From assembly GCA_001872625.1 (NCBI GenBank), contig MNXP01000065.1:1-37526 (forward strand): a stretch of DNA of 37,526 nt. Reading direction: 5' to 3'. Shown here one piece after another: positions 9,011 to 17,707 of this stretch; the first letter of the stretch is position 1, and each line of letters opens with the position of its first letter. The DNA comes from Bacteroidetes bacterium CG2_30_33_31. Lineage in GTDB: Bacteria; Bacteroidota; Bacteroidia; Bacteroidales; UBA1556. The position numbers and the translations under genes are program-made. Below the pieces are notes generated by a model, which was not told the origin of the DNA, did no database searches, and saw nothing but the letters and a program-made list of their open reading frames with translations.

Positions 9011-9568
9011 TTAATATTTTTTTACGAATAAATTAGATTCAAATTCTTTGCGTAAGCTAATGAGTTTGCTTTTCAAAGAAGTGTCAAGTTCTTTATTATC
9101 AAGCGATAAAACAAATCCACCGATAAGTTCTTCTTTGACAGATTCATTTAATTCAATAGTTGCCCCAGTTTGTTTTTCGAGTTCGCTTATGATTTGTTTT
9201 CTTATGTTTTCGTCCAGTGCCAAAGCTGTTTTAATGCTTGCCACTTTAATGCCTGCATGTTCTTTATATATGCTAATATATTGTTCTGCTATTGAATTAA
9301 GGTAATCTTCGCGGTGGCTACTGCTAATTATTTCAATAAATTTGATAGAGATTTCAGATACAGATTTTCCGAAAATCTCTTTCAAAACAAGCACTTTTTT
9401 GCTGTTTTTAATAATAGGGCTTTTAAGAAAATTTTTCAATTCTTTAGATTCAGCGCTGATTTTATAAATGAGGGACATATCATTGAAGCTTTGTTCAATC
9501 ATTTTTTCTTCAGCAGAAAAATCATAAAGAGCTTTGGCATATCTCTTAGAAATTTTTATATCGCTCAT
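9011..9568 (-). CDS. atpH: ATP synthase delta subunit
   Basis: The 185-residue delta subunit clamps the peripheral stalk to the top of the F1 head. It begins ISKRYAKALYDFSAEEK, the conserved helical N-terminal domain, and ends with the conserved GGFVLSLDNKELDTSLKSKL pattern (usually GG..i.igdkv.D.S....L). Its ATG shares one base with the atpF stop (TAATG on the minus strand), so translation of the two stalk subunits is probably coupled. Confidence 0.95.
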   Translation of the reverse strand: MSDIKISKRYAKALYDFSAEEKMIEQSFNDMSLIYKISAESKELKNFLKSPIIKNSKKVLVLKEIFGKSVSEISIKFIEIISSSHREDYLNSIAEQYISIYKEHAGIKVASIKTALALDENIRKQIISELEKQTGATIELNESVKEELIGGFVLSLDNKELDTSLKSKLISLRKEFESNLFVKKY

Positions 9569-10062
9569 TAGTTAAAGTTTATGCTTTTCAAATCTTCTTT
9601 CATGAGGTTTTTCTGGCTTTCTTTATCAGCAAGTTCCCGTTTAAGGATTTTTTCTGCTACTTCGATGCTAAAATCAGCTACTTGATTTTTAAGATCAATG
9701 ATAGCGGCCATTTTTTCATTTTGTATATTTTCTCTTGCTGCTTCCACAATCTTATCAGCTTCAGATTGAGCTTTATTACGAGCTTCGTTGACGATGCTTT
9801 CTTTCATTTTATTAGCATCTCTGATTATCATATCTCTTTCATTTTTAGCTTCTTTAAGAAGATTTTGATTGTCGGCTTGTAGCCTTTTCATTTCTTCTTG
9901 AGTTTGCTTGGCAATAGCCAGCGAAGTGGATATTGTTTGTTCGCGTTCTTTCAGTGATGCCATTATAGGTTTCCAAGCAAATTTGCCCAAAATAAATAAC
10001 AATAGCGAAAATGTGAGAAGCATATAAAACATCAAACCAATGCCGGGTTGTACTAATTCCAT
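9568..10062 (-). CDS. atpF: ATP synthase b subunit
   Basis: The 164-residue b subunit is the peripheral stalk. It has one N-terminal membrane segment at about 7-27 (IGLMFYMLLTFSLLLFILGK), then the conserved FAWKPIMASLKEREQTI and a long charged coiled-coil (alternating K/E/Q with small residues) that ends in KRELADKES. Length is normal. It follows atpE after 85 bases containing a strong hairpin and overlaps atpH by one base. Confidence 0.96.
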   Translation of the reverse strand: MELVQPGIGLMFYMLLTFSLLLFILGKFAWKPIMASLKEREQTISTSLAIAKQTQEEMKRLQADNQNLLKEAKNERDMIIRDANKMKESIVNEARNKAQSEADKIVEAARENIQNEKMAAIIDLKNQVADFSIEVAEKILKRELADKESQKNLMKEDLKSINFN

Positions 10063-10088
10063 ATCTATATTATTTGTTTAATTTTTTC

Positions 10089-10134
10089 AAAAAAGGCTTC
10101 CCCATCCTTCAACCAACCGTTGAAGCGGGGAAGC
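10089..10134 (-). terminator. Terminator-like hairpin between atpE and atpF
   Basis: On the minus strand, after atpE, GCTTCCCC pairs with GGGGAAGC (plus 10127-10134 and 10096-10103), and an inner CTTCAAC pairs with GTTGAAG (10119-10125 and 10107-10113). A run of six T follows (10094-10089). This has the form of an intrinsic terminator inside the operon. It could reduce transcription past atpE or protect the atpE message, raising c-subunit output relative to b and delta. Confidence 0.7.
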
Positions 10135-10147
10135 AAATAATTTAGCT

Positions 10148-10420
<273 letters not shown>

Positions 10421-10438
10421 TTAATAAAAAAGAAATTT

Positions 10439-11527
10439 CTAATGATGTTTTTCTAACGCCATTCCTATGTAAATAGATGATAATAAAGTAAATACATAAG
10501 CTTGAATAAATGCTACCAATAATTCAAGAAGACTTAAAAAGACCGAAAAAGCTACCGAAACAACAGAGACGCCTAAGCCCATATATTCGTTGATTGCGCC
10601 AAAAATGAATATCATGCTCATAAAGCCAAGTACTACAATATGACCTGCCAACATATTAGCAAAGAGTCGAACCATCAAAACAAAAGGCTTGGTAAATACA
10701 CCCATAATTTCAACTATGGGCATCAATGGAATTGGAAATTTCAACCACCAAGGAACTCCTGGCATGTTAATCATGTGTGTCCAATAGCTTTTGCTTCCAT
10801 TGAAAGAGGTGATGACAAAAGTAAATACTGCCAAAACCATTGTAATACCAATATTTCCAGTAACGTTAGAACCTCCAGGGAATATTGGGATTATTCCCAT
10901 AAGATTATTTAAAAATATGAAAAAGAAAACCGTTAGCAGAAAGGGCATAAACCTCATATATTCTTTTGATCCTATGGCTGATTTTGCTACGTCATCGCGT
11001 ATGAATAAAATAAGAGGTTCGAGCATAGACTGTAAGCCTTTTGGTGCTTGATCTTTTCTTTTTTTATACGATTGGGCAATAGAAACAAAAATTAATATCA
11101 GCAAAAAAGCGCTAAACATAATTGAAAAAACTGTTTTGGTGATGGAAAAATCTATGATAGAATCCGAGTTTCCTGCCGATTCTTTTATTAATTTGCCTTT
11201 AAACTCGCCTTCAGCAGGCAATTTGTATCCTAGATAATTGGCTTCATGTGCCAATCTTGAAGATGAAAAAACATGTATTACTCTTTCATCTTTATCGAAA
11301 ATAATTATTGGTAATGGAATAGCAATGTGATGCTCACCTATTGAAATAATATGCCAATCGTGGGCATCTAAAACATGTTCAAAAATCATTTCTCCAGCAT
11401 CAAATTCTTTCTTTTGCTCTGGCATGTTTTCATTTGCCGATATAGTTAAAGTGCTAAATGTCAATGCTATAATGCCAATAAAAATCAATAGATATTTTGA
11501 TAGACTTGCTGTAATGTTATTGTTCAT
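10439..11527 (-). CDS. atpB: ATP synthase a subunit, with exported N-terminal extension
   Basis: The 362-residue a subunit forms the proton half-channels. It is longer than the E. coli protein because of an N-terminal extension: a hydrophobic signal-like segment (about 12-30), then about 100 residues of periplasmic sequence (including HDWHIISIGEHHIAIPLP) before the membrane domain. This extension is known in Bacteroidota. The essential arginine is R287 in LMVRLFANMLAGH, and the last helix contains LELLVAFIQAYVFTLLSSIY. It is the first gene of the operon; a TAAATTTG box lies at 11570-11563. Confidence 0.96.
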   Translation of the reverse strand: MNNNITASLSKYLLIFIGIIALTFSTLTISANENMPEQKKEFDAGEMIFEHVLDAHDWHIISIGEHHIAIPLPIIIFDKDERVIHVFSSSRLAHEANYLGYKLPAEGEFKGKLIKESAGNSDSIIDFSITKTVFSIMFSAFLLILIFVSIAQSYKKRKDQAPKGLQSMLEPLILFIRDDVAKSAIGSKEYMRFMPFLLTVFFFIFLNNLMGIIPIFPGGSNVTGNIGITMVLAVFTFVITSFNGSKSYWTHMINMPGVPWWLKFPIPLMPIVEIMGVFTKPFVLMVRLFANMLAGHIVVLGFMSMIFIFGAINEYMGLGVSVVSVAFSVFLSLLELLVAFIQAYVFTLLSSIYIGMALEKHH

Positions 11528-11562
11528 GCTTTTGAGCTGAATATTGATTATTAAATTGGCTG

Positions 11563-11570
11563 CAAATTTA
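11563..11570 (-). promoter_or_regulatory. TAnnTTTG -7 box for the atp operon
   Basis: The minus strand reads TAAATTTG, 35 bases before the atpB ATG. It fits the Bacteroidota -7 consensus and is in the expected place for the operon promoter. Confidence 0.5.
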
Positions 11571-11754
11571 GAAAATATTTCTTAAGTTTTGATATAAAAT
11601 TAACAGGCTTGGAGTTTTGCCTTTTAAGAAAAAGGTTTTATGTTCATAATATTATATATCAATATATTAGCTGCGGAAATTAATTTTAAATTGAATAATG
11701 GCTCTATTTTTTTACAAAATTTTATTTATCTTCATGGATTTTAAAAAAAATCTA

Positions 11755-11762
11755 TATATTTG
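11755..11762 (+). promoter_or_regulatory. TAnnTTTG -7 box for tRNA-Asn
   Basis: TATATTTG lies 26 bases upstream of the tRNA 5' end and matches the Bacteroidota -7 consensus. Confidence 0.5.
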
Positions 11763-11788
11763 CAGCCGTTTTGAATTAAGTCAAACAT

Positions 11789-11862
11789 TCCTCCTTAGCT
11801 CAGTTGGTTAGAGCATCTGACTGTTAATCAGAGGGTCCTAAGTTCAAGTCTTAGAGGAGGAG
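11789..11862 (+). tRNA. tRNA-Asn (anticodon GTT)
   Basis: A full cloverleaf of 74 bases is visible: acceptor stem TCCTCCT/AGGAGGA, D-arm GCTC/GAGC, anticodon stem TCTGA/TCAGA with loop CTGTTAA (anticodon GTT), variable loop GGGTC, T-arm CTAAG/CTTAG with loop TTCAAGT, and discriminator G. CCA is not encoded. The gene is followed by a hairpin terminator. Confidence 0.97.
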
Positions 11863-11871
11863 CTTTAAAAT

Positions 11872-11907
11872 AAAAGGTTATAACGATAAAAAGTTGTAAC
11901 CTTTTTT
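11872..11907 (+). terminator. Intrinsic terminator of tRNA-Asn
   Basis: GGTTATAAC pairs with GTTGTAACC (one G-T wobble) around a short A-rich loop and is followed by six T. It lies 10 bases after the tRNA. Confidence 0.75.
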
Positions 11908-12015
11908 ATTTGCCAAACAATTTGCCAAGCAAATTGAATTTAATTATTTTGAAAATTAAACTTTTCGACCAAGTTATTGCCTTAAACACTCAAATTTTCG
12001 ATATATAATATGGAA

Positions 12016-12034
12016 TAATAACCAATGGTTATTA
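12016..12034. repeat. Perfect 9-bp palindrome at IS110 right side
   Basis: TAATAACCA, one A, and TGGTTATTA form a perfect inverted repeat just outside the IS5-type copy and beyond the IS110 transposase 3' end. It could be a terminator-like or end structure of the IS110 element. Confidence 0.35.
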
Positions 12035-12050
12035 TAAGTTCATTTAATAT

Positions 12051-13094
12051 GAGACCGTTGTAAAATCAATCGACTGATATTTTTATCTTAATTTGGCGAC
12101 AGCATTGCAAATATTTGGTCAATTATTTTGAAATTATCATCAATTATTGCGGCAAAATGCCAATTAGATAATGGTTTATTCTTTTTCGCCTTGTGCATAA
12201 CATTATTTTTTAGCTTCATTTTCTTTAATACTTTGTCGATGTCAGCACTCTTGTATCCTTTATCAGACTTAACCCAGCTGCTGGGATTCGAAATTTGTAA
12301 AACATCTTCCAAATGCTTGATTTCGCTCTCGTTGGCAGAAGCAGTTACGATGTCAAGAATTAGAGCTTCTTCATCTGTGGCAAAGTGTTTTTTGTAACCA
12401 TATCGAAGTTTTCCAGCTTTCTTTATCCATATTGCTTGTGTATCAACTCATGACTTTTCTTTTTCTTGTAGTCTTGTAATTGCAATATTCTGAGTTTCAT
12501 CCTCTTGTCTATCTTCAACCATTTCTTATGTCTTCTTTCCTTTTGGCTTGCGTAATGAGTCAGTGATTGATGCATCAACTATTATATCTTCTTGAACTAT
12601 AATTTTATGTTGTTCTAATTGCTTGTTTGTCAAATTGAAAATTTTATCATAAGCATTCTTTTTGGTGCGTTTTGTTCGAAATCTACTAATAAAGTAATGG
12701 TCAGGAACTGTTTCACACAAGTTAATGCCTACAAACCTACTGAAAGAAATTCTATCGTTTACCTGATCTTCCAACTCATAATCACTCAATCCATACCATG
12801 TTTGCAAAAGATATATTTTAAACAAAACGATGCCTTCATATTGAGGAAGCCCTGCTGCACTTTCTTCCTTTTGATAATATTTGCCAATTGATTTCTCGAT
12901 TGACTTCCAATCGATTATGCTATCAACTTGCTTGAAAAACTCATCCTTTATCTTCCTACCTGATACCATCAGGTCGGCAAATCCTATTTTTGTTTCTTGT
13001 TTCATGCTGCAAATATACAAATATAATTAATATAAACAACTGTATATCAATATTTTAAACTGCTTTTTTTAATGTTTTTGCTTTGCAACGGTCT
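12051..13094 (-). mobile_element. IS5-family insertion sequence, decayed
   Basis: About 1.04 kb is bounded by imperfect inverted repeats: AGACCGTTGTAAAA at 12052-12065 and the complement of AGACCGTTGCAAAG at 13081-13094 (12 of 14 match). TAATAT occurs directly outside both ends (12045-12050 and 13095-13100), a probable target duplication, although AT-rich flanks make chance possible. The only gene inside is the broken transposase. Confidence 0.75.
12088..13005 (-). pseudogene. IS5-family transposase, two in-frame stops
   Basis: From the ATG at 13005 (MKQETKIGFADLMV) the frame reads the N-terminal helical domain typical of IS5 transposases: LPQYEGIVLFKIYLLQTWYGLSDYELEDQ-like, then FSRFVGI, VPDHYFISRFR and the first catalytic aspartate in DASITDS. 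TAA at 12528-12526 interrupts it. The same frame continues EMVEDRQEDETQ until TGA at 12450-12448, then goes on through GYKKHFATDEEALILDIVTAS to SDKGYKSADI (second catalytic aspartate) and AKKNKPLS. The last 25 residues do not look like the family end, and the catalytic glutamate region is missing. It has lost function through stop codons, with no frameshift among the conserved blocks. Confidence 0.85.
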
Positions 13095-14356
13095 TAATAT
13101 AGATATTCTTTTGGATTGTAATAAGGTTTATTTTTTACTACCATATTCCATATAATTACTGCCAACTTTCTGGCGGTGGCGGATATGGCTGAAACTCTCC
13201 CTTTGCGGAAATTGATGTGCTGAAAAAAATCCCTTTATGTGGTGGAGTCTTTTAGGTTTCCAATGGCATTGGCGGCATTGCGAAGCGCTATCTTCAATCG
13301 ATTACTTCCCTTGGGCACTTTACTCGATAGTATTTTACCTCCCGATATTTTATTGTTCGGTGCCAATCTGAGCCAGCTGGCAAAATGTTTGGCAGTCTTA
13401 AACCGCCTGATGCCCTCTATACCAACTTCACTCATAACTGCTAATACTGTCCCATAACTCATTCCTTCTATAGCCATCAAGTCAACACCTTCAAAATATT
13501 GAAAGGCTACTTGATTAAAATTTTTCATTGCTGGTGCATTTTTATTGACACGCTTATATGGCTTCGCTTCGATATGGTGTTGCCGCTTCTGATCATCATT
13601 TTCTATTATCTGCTCCAGTATCTTCGCTATCTCTTGGTCGCATTGTACTATCTTGGCTTGAAACATTTCATACATCTCCAGCTCCTGCCTGAGCGCAAAT
13701 AAATAATCTTCCCTCCCATTAGATTCCAACGCTTTAGCTATTTCTTCTTGGCTCTTGCGGCAATTGTAATGTCGAAGGCTTGCCAGTTTTTTGGCATCTT
13801 TCTCTCCTTCACATATCGCCTTGATAATCGCCATTCCAGTCTGTCCACAAATGTCATTTACCACCACATCCAACCGCAAGTTCAACAAGCGCAAATATTT
13901 CTGCATCTTTTTGGAGGCTGAAGCCGAAGAATCTAACAGCAACGCTCGCTGACGGCAATAGGTGTGCAATTGCTCGGTCTGTTTATCTGGCAAAAAACTC
14001 CCCGACAATAATCCCAAACTATGCAGTTTTTGTATCCATCTACAATCCTTAACATCAGTCTTTTTCCCCTTTGCATGCTTTGTAAATTTTCCATTGCACA
14101 AAATCACTTCAAAGCCTTCACTTAGCAAAACTGCATACAATGATTGCCAATAGGTGCCTGTGCTTTCCATGGCTACAGTTCTGATTCCATGCTCCCTAAA
14201 CCATTCAGCCATTGCCTTTAAGCCTTCATTAAATACTCCATATTCTTGTACTTCGTCCTCCTTTTGCCCAATAGCTGCCCAGTGTGAACGACTTCCTATA
14301 TCAACTCCGGCTGCTTGCGGATTGACAATTTCCATTGCAATTTCTTTTTCTTCCAT
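13094..14356 (-). pseudogene. IS110-family transposase, one in-frame stop
   Basis: The 373-residue open part holds the DEDD RuvC-like domain: GVDIGSRSH (about 15-23), ESTGTYW (about 64-70) and KGKKTDVKDCRWI (about 92-104). It also has the C-terminal Transposase_20 domain: IEGMSYGTVLAVMSEVGI, FASWLRLAPNNKISGG and SSKVPKGSNRLK, which includes the probable catalytic serine. TAA at 13237-13235 interrupts it, but the same frame continues RDFFQHINFRKGRVSAISAT, then ARKLAVIIWNMV and KNKPYYN, ending EYLY at TAA 13096-13094. That tail is the normal end of such transposases, so the stop truncates about 46 residues. The gene ends exactly where the IS5-type copy begins. A truncated protein might still be made. 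Confidence 0.85.
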
Positions 14357-14540
14357 TTTGCTTAATTTTAAAGTTTAATACTCAATGGAGATGTGCTTTT
14401 GGCATGTTGAATTATTCTGAACGGGGTTGCCGAATAGTCGGCACCACCACTTTAGTCATGGCATACATCTCAACCAGGATTGCGCTCGTACTCATGAGTA
14501 ACAGTTCTAAGATCGGCCTTGCATTGAGTATCCCAAAAAT
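14357..14540 (-). ncRNA. Candidate IS110 bridge-RNA region
   Basis: The non-coding DNA directly upstream of the IS110 transposase is bracketed by a perfect 10-bp inverted repeat, ATACTCAATG (14378-14387) and CATTGAGTAT (14522-14531). Inside are a stem-loop GCCGA-ATAG-TCGGC (14429-14442), extended by GGT/ACC with one bulged base, and a palindrome ACTCATGAGT (14490-14499). IS110-group elements are known to encode a structured bridge RNA from the non-coding end that pairs with target and donor DNA. Position, size and structure fit, but RNA ends and guide loops cannot be assigned by eye. Confidence 0.5.
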
Positions 14541-14580
14541 AGAAAATTATCTGTTTGATTACGCATACGTTAGCTGAATT

Positions 14581-15372
14581 AGTCAGTGGCTTTTATTATA
14601 GGGAGGGTTGGTGGTAACGAATGTATATCCACCATATGGCGGTTATTTCGTACTTAGTTTGAGGTTTGTAAACTTGGTTAATTCTCTGTATTTTAACACT
14701 ATATCCGTTTCTTAACGTTCTCTTCGGCGGTGCTCAGGGCAGGTGCTGTCGGTTATATTCATGTTATGAGTTTTAAGTGAATTATGTGATGATTTTCGAG
14801 GCAAATATAATATTTTACTTAAAGCACAAACTAAATATCCAAATTATCTAATGGACTTTTTATTTGATCAAAACCTATGGTTGTTACAAAGTTGTATATT
14901 TCTGTATTTTGCTGTTTTCGTAACTCAACTTGCTTTGTATATAGCGCAAGTCAACTCCATTTTCAAGTAGATGAGTATCAAAAAATATTTTGCAATTGTG
15001 TAAACTTAATCCTTTTCAAGCTCAGTCTTTATTGCATAGCGGCGGTCTTTGCTACTACATTTGAGTATTAGCTTAGGTTAATTTTTAAACTGCATCAAAA
15101 ATTAACTTCATAAAGAAGAAATTCAATATTTACTGATTTCAATACATTAAAACCTACTTTTATAAGCGTCTAATATCCCAATTTCATAAGATTTATTCAA
15201 TTTTGAGCTTATAAAATTAAGCTTTTGTGAAATTTATAACAAGTCTAAACAGCAATCACAATCCGCTGTTATTCAGCTAAATATTAAATTTCCAATAAAA
15301 CATAATACAAATAAGTATATTTGATAATCAGCGCATTAGATAATTATTAATATTTATTGAGTATATATGTTA
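14581..15372. other. Long intergenic region without a recognisable gene
   Basis: About 800 bases separate the IS110 element from the sulfur operon. The first 230 bases are richer in G+C, with short repeats (GGTGG/CCACC pairing near 14607-14632; GGTGCT twice near 14729-14746), and may be leftover mobile DNA. The remainder is AT-rich. The small open frame at 14877-15071 has no support. Confidence 0.5.
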
Positions 15373-15412
15373 ATCTATATATATAATAGTATAGATAAAA
15401 TAATTAATTTTG
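15373..15412 (+). promoter_or_regulatory. Promoter region of the sulfur operon
   Basis: TAATTTTG at 15405-15412 matches the Bacteroidota -7 consensus and leaves a leader of about 38-42 bases before the psrA ATG. Directly upstream, ATCTAT (15373-15378) and ATAGAT (15391-15396) form a 6-bp inverted repeat that could be an operator; this is weak in such AT-rich DNA. Confidence 0.4.
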
Positions 15413-15454
15413 CATTCTCAAATTGAATTATAAATATATCAAAATATTAACAAG

Positions 15455-17707
15455 ATGAAGACAACCAGGAGACAGTTTATTAAAATTTCTGGATTTACAG
15501 CCGCAGGTGCAGTTGTAGCTGGTTCGGTTCTGGGGTCAGTTCAAAAAGTTATCGAAAAATCTGCTCAAGGCAATATTACTTCCGATAGCGATTTAACCAG
15601 AACTCCAACCTATTGCGAAGTGTGTTTTTGGAAATGTGGAGCTTGGGTTTATAAAGATAAAAAAGGAAATATTAAGAAGCTTGTAGGAAATGCTAATGAC
15701 CAACATGCAAGAGGGAAACTTTGTCCAAGAGGCACAGGAGGTTTAGGCATGTACACCGATAAAGATAGACTCTTAAAGCCTAAGATAAGGGTTAAAAATG
15801 CCAAAGGCAATGAGACTTTCAAAGATGTAGAATGGGATGAAGCTATTTCGTACATAGCCGATAAGATGGAAGCTATTGACAAAAAATATGGCAAGGAGCA
15901 TATTGCATTATTCATTCATGGAGCTCCAGCAGCACATTTTGAATATCTTTTTAAATCTTATGGCGTAGAAAATAGTGCTGAGCCAGCTTATGCCCAATGT
16001 GCTGGTCCAAGAGAAGCAGGATTCTTCGCTACCTTTGGTTCAGGAGTTGGCTCGCCTGAGCCAGCAGATATGCAAAATTCTAAATGCATAACTTTCATTG
16101 GAAACCATGTGGGCGAAAATATGCACAACTCATTTGTTCAAGAAGTCTCCACTGCCATTGATAACGGCGCTTCCATTATAGTTGTAGATCCGCGACTTTC
16201 GACGATTGCTGCTAAAACAAAATTCTGGCTTCCAATAAAACCAGGAACAGATATAGCTTTGCTTTTGTCGTGGATACACATTCTTATTTATGATAATATT
16301 TACAATAAAGAATATGTAGATAAATATGCTTACGGCTTTGATCAGCTGAAAGAGCATGTTAAAAATTATACTGCCGAATGGGCATCTGCCATAACCACTA
16401 TTGACCCCAATCTTATACGCGATGCCGTATATGAAATGGCAAAAGCAGCCCCAGCATCTGTAGTTCACCCAGGCCGTCATACAACTTGGTACGGCGATGA
16501 TACTCAAAGAGAAAGAGCCATGGCAATTATCAACGCACTTTTGGGTGCTTATGGAAGTCGTGGAGGAATTTATATGGGAGTAAAGCAAAAACTTCCTGAA
16601 TACCCTGGTGTTCCAGCATTTCCAGAACCAAAATGGACTTGGAAAGAAATAACAAAAGATAAATTTAAAGGCGCTTCTGTTGGAGTTACCAATGTTTTAA
16701 TTGATGCTTCTTTAGCTACTTATGAACCAGAACATCAAATAAAAGCATGGTTCATTGCTGGTACAAGTTTTATTAATTCCATACCCGATAAAAAGAAGAT
16801 TTTAAAGGCTATGGAAAATCAGGAACTTATTGTAGTTGTTGATACAATGCCAATGGAAATGACGGGTTATGCCGATGTGGTGCTTCCCGAATGCACTTAT
16901 CTTGAGCGCCACGACTATTGTAGAGCAGGCAAAAACAGAATAGCACAAGTAGCATATCGTGAGCCAGCAGTAGAACCCAAAGGAGATTCGAAGCCTGCTT
17001 GGTGGATTGCAAGAGAGATAGGATTGAAATTGGGACTTGAGAAATATTATCCATGGCAAAATCTCGAAGAAGTTCTGGCATATCAATTTGAACAAATTGG
17101 CACTTCATTGAAGGAAATGAAAAAATTGGGAGTAAAGACTTTTGAGTCTTCCGACCCAATATATATTGCTCCAGGAGAAGACTACCAATTCAACACTAAC
17201 ACTGGAAAGATTGAACTTTATTCCACAGATTTTGAAGCTATGGGCTACGATCCATTGCCAAAATACACACCTAATGAAGAGGTTACGCCTGGTTTCTATC
17301 ATTTTATTTATGGAAGAGTGCCGATGCATACTTTCGGTCGAACACAAAACAATCCTTATCTTTATGAACTTAAAAAGGAAAATGAAATTTGGATTAACCC
17401 AAAAATCGGCAAGATATGGGATATTAAAAATGATGATATGATATGGCTTAAAAATCAAGACGAAGTTATTTCAAATTTTGCTATAAAAGTAAGGCTCACC
17501 GAGAGAATTGGACTTGATTCAGTATATGTTGCTCATGGTTTTGGCCATACAAGTAAATTTTTAAGTAAAGCTTTTGGTAAAGGCATAAATGATTCAGAAC
17601 TGATAACAAATATTAAAATAGATCCTGTCATGGGAGGAACTGGCATGAGAGCCAATTTTGTAACCTTCCTTACAGAAAACCCTAAAATAGAGGAGGTTAA
17701 ATCATGA
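15455..17707 (+). CDS. Molybdopterin oxidoreductase, PsrA/PhsA type catalytic subunit
   Basis: This 750-residue protein is the catalytic subunit of a polysulfide, thiosulfate or tetrathionate reductase-type complex of the DMSO reductase family. The Tat signal TTRRQFIKIS is at 3-12, followed by a hydrophobic stretch to about 27, so it is exported folded. Cys54, Cys57, Cys61 and Cys90 (CxxCxxxC ... LCPRG) fit one [4Fe-4S] cluster. Cys182 in AYAQCAGPRE is the likely Mo ligand; a cysteine ligand fits PsrA/PhsA and nitrate reductase-like members rather than serine-type DMSO reductases. ASIIVVDPRLS and HPGRHTTWYGDD fit pterin binding. The C-terminal cap contains HTFGRTQNNPYLYEL. It overlaps the next gene by 4 bases. 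The exact substrate cannot be fixed from sequence. Confidence 0.88.
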   Translation: MKTTRRQFIKISGFTAAGAVVAGSVLGSVQKVIEKSAQGNITSDSDLTRTPTYCEVCFWKCGAWVYKDKKGNIKKLVGNANDQHARGKLCPRGTGGLGMYTDKDRLLKPKIRVKNAKGNETFKDVEWDEAISYIADKMEAIDKKYGKEHIALFIHGAPAAHFEYLFKSYGVENSAEPAYAQCAGPREAGFFATFGSGVGSPEPADMQNSKCITFIGNHVGENMHNSFVQEVSTAIDNGASIIVVDPRLSTIAAKTKFWLPIKPGTDIALLLSWIHILIYDNIYNKEYVDKYAYGFDQLKEHVKNYTAEWASAITTIDPNLIRDAVYEMAKAAPASVVHPGRHTTWYGDDTQRERAMAIINALLGAYGSRGGIYMGVKQKLPEYPGVPAFPEPKWTWKEITKDKFKGASVGVTNVLIDASLATYEPEHQIKAWFIAGTSFINSIPDKKKILKAMENQELIVVVDTMPMEMTGYADVVLPECTYLERHDYCRAGKNRIAQVAYREPAVEPKGDSKPAWWIAREIGLKLGLEKYYPWQNLEEVLAYQFEQIGTSLKEMKKLGVKTFESSDPIYIAPGEDYQFNTNTGKIELYSTDFEAMGYDPLPKYTPNEEVTPGFYHFIYGRVPMHTFGRTQNNPYLYELKKENEIWINPKIGKIWDIKNDDMIWLKNQDEVISNFAIKVRLTERIGLDSVYVAHGFGHTSKFLSKAFGKGINDSELITNIKIDPVMGGTGMRANFVTFLTENPKIEEVKS

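Larger units (their letters stand above)
12035..14560 (-). mobile_element. IS110-family element, interrupted by an IS5-family copy (ends approximate)
   Basis: The IS110-type transposase gene (13094-14356, minus), its structured upstream region (14357-14540) and the flank beyond the IS5-type copy make up one element. The IS5-type copy sits at the very 3' end of the transposase gene. IS110 elements lack clear terminal inverted repeats, so the ends cannot be fixed from one copy. Confidence 0.5.

Noticed and set aside
14700-14770. Integron attC-like site in the G+C-richer stretch after the IS110 element
   Set aside because: It contains TAACG and GTTAT segments, but the R and L box consensus pairs do not fit, and there are no cassettes or integrase.
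14877-15071. 64-residue open frame upstream of the sulfur operon
   Set aside because: No recognisable protein, no leader, and cysteine/phenylalanine-rich composition typical of chance frames in AT-rich DNA.
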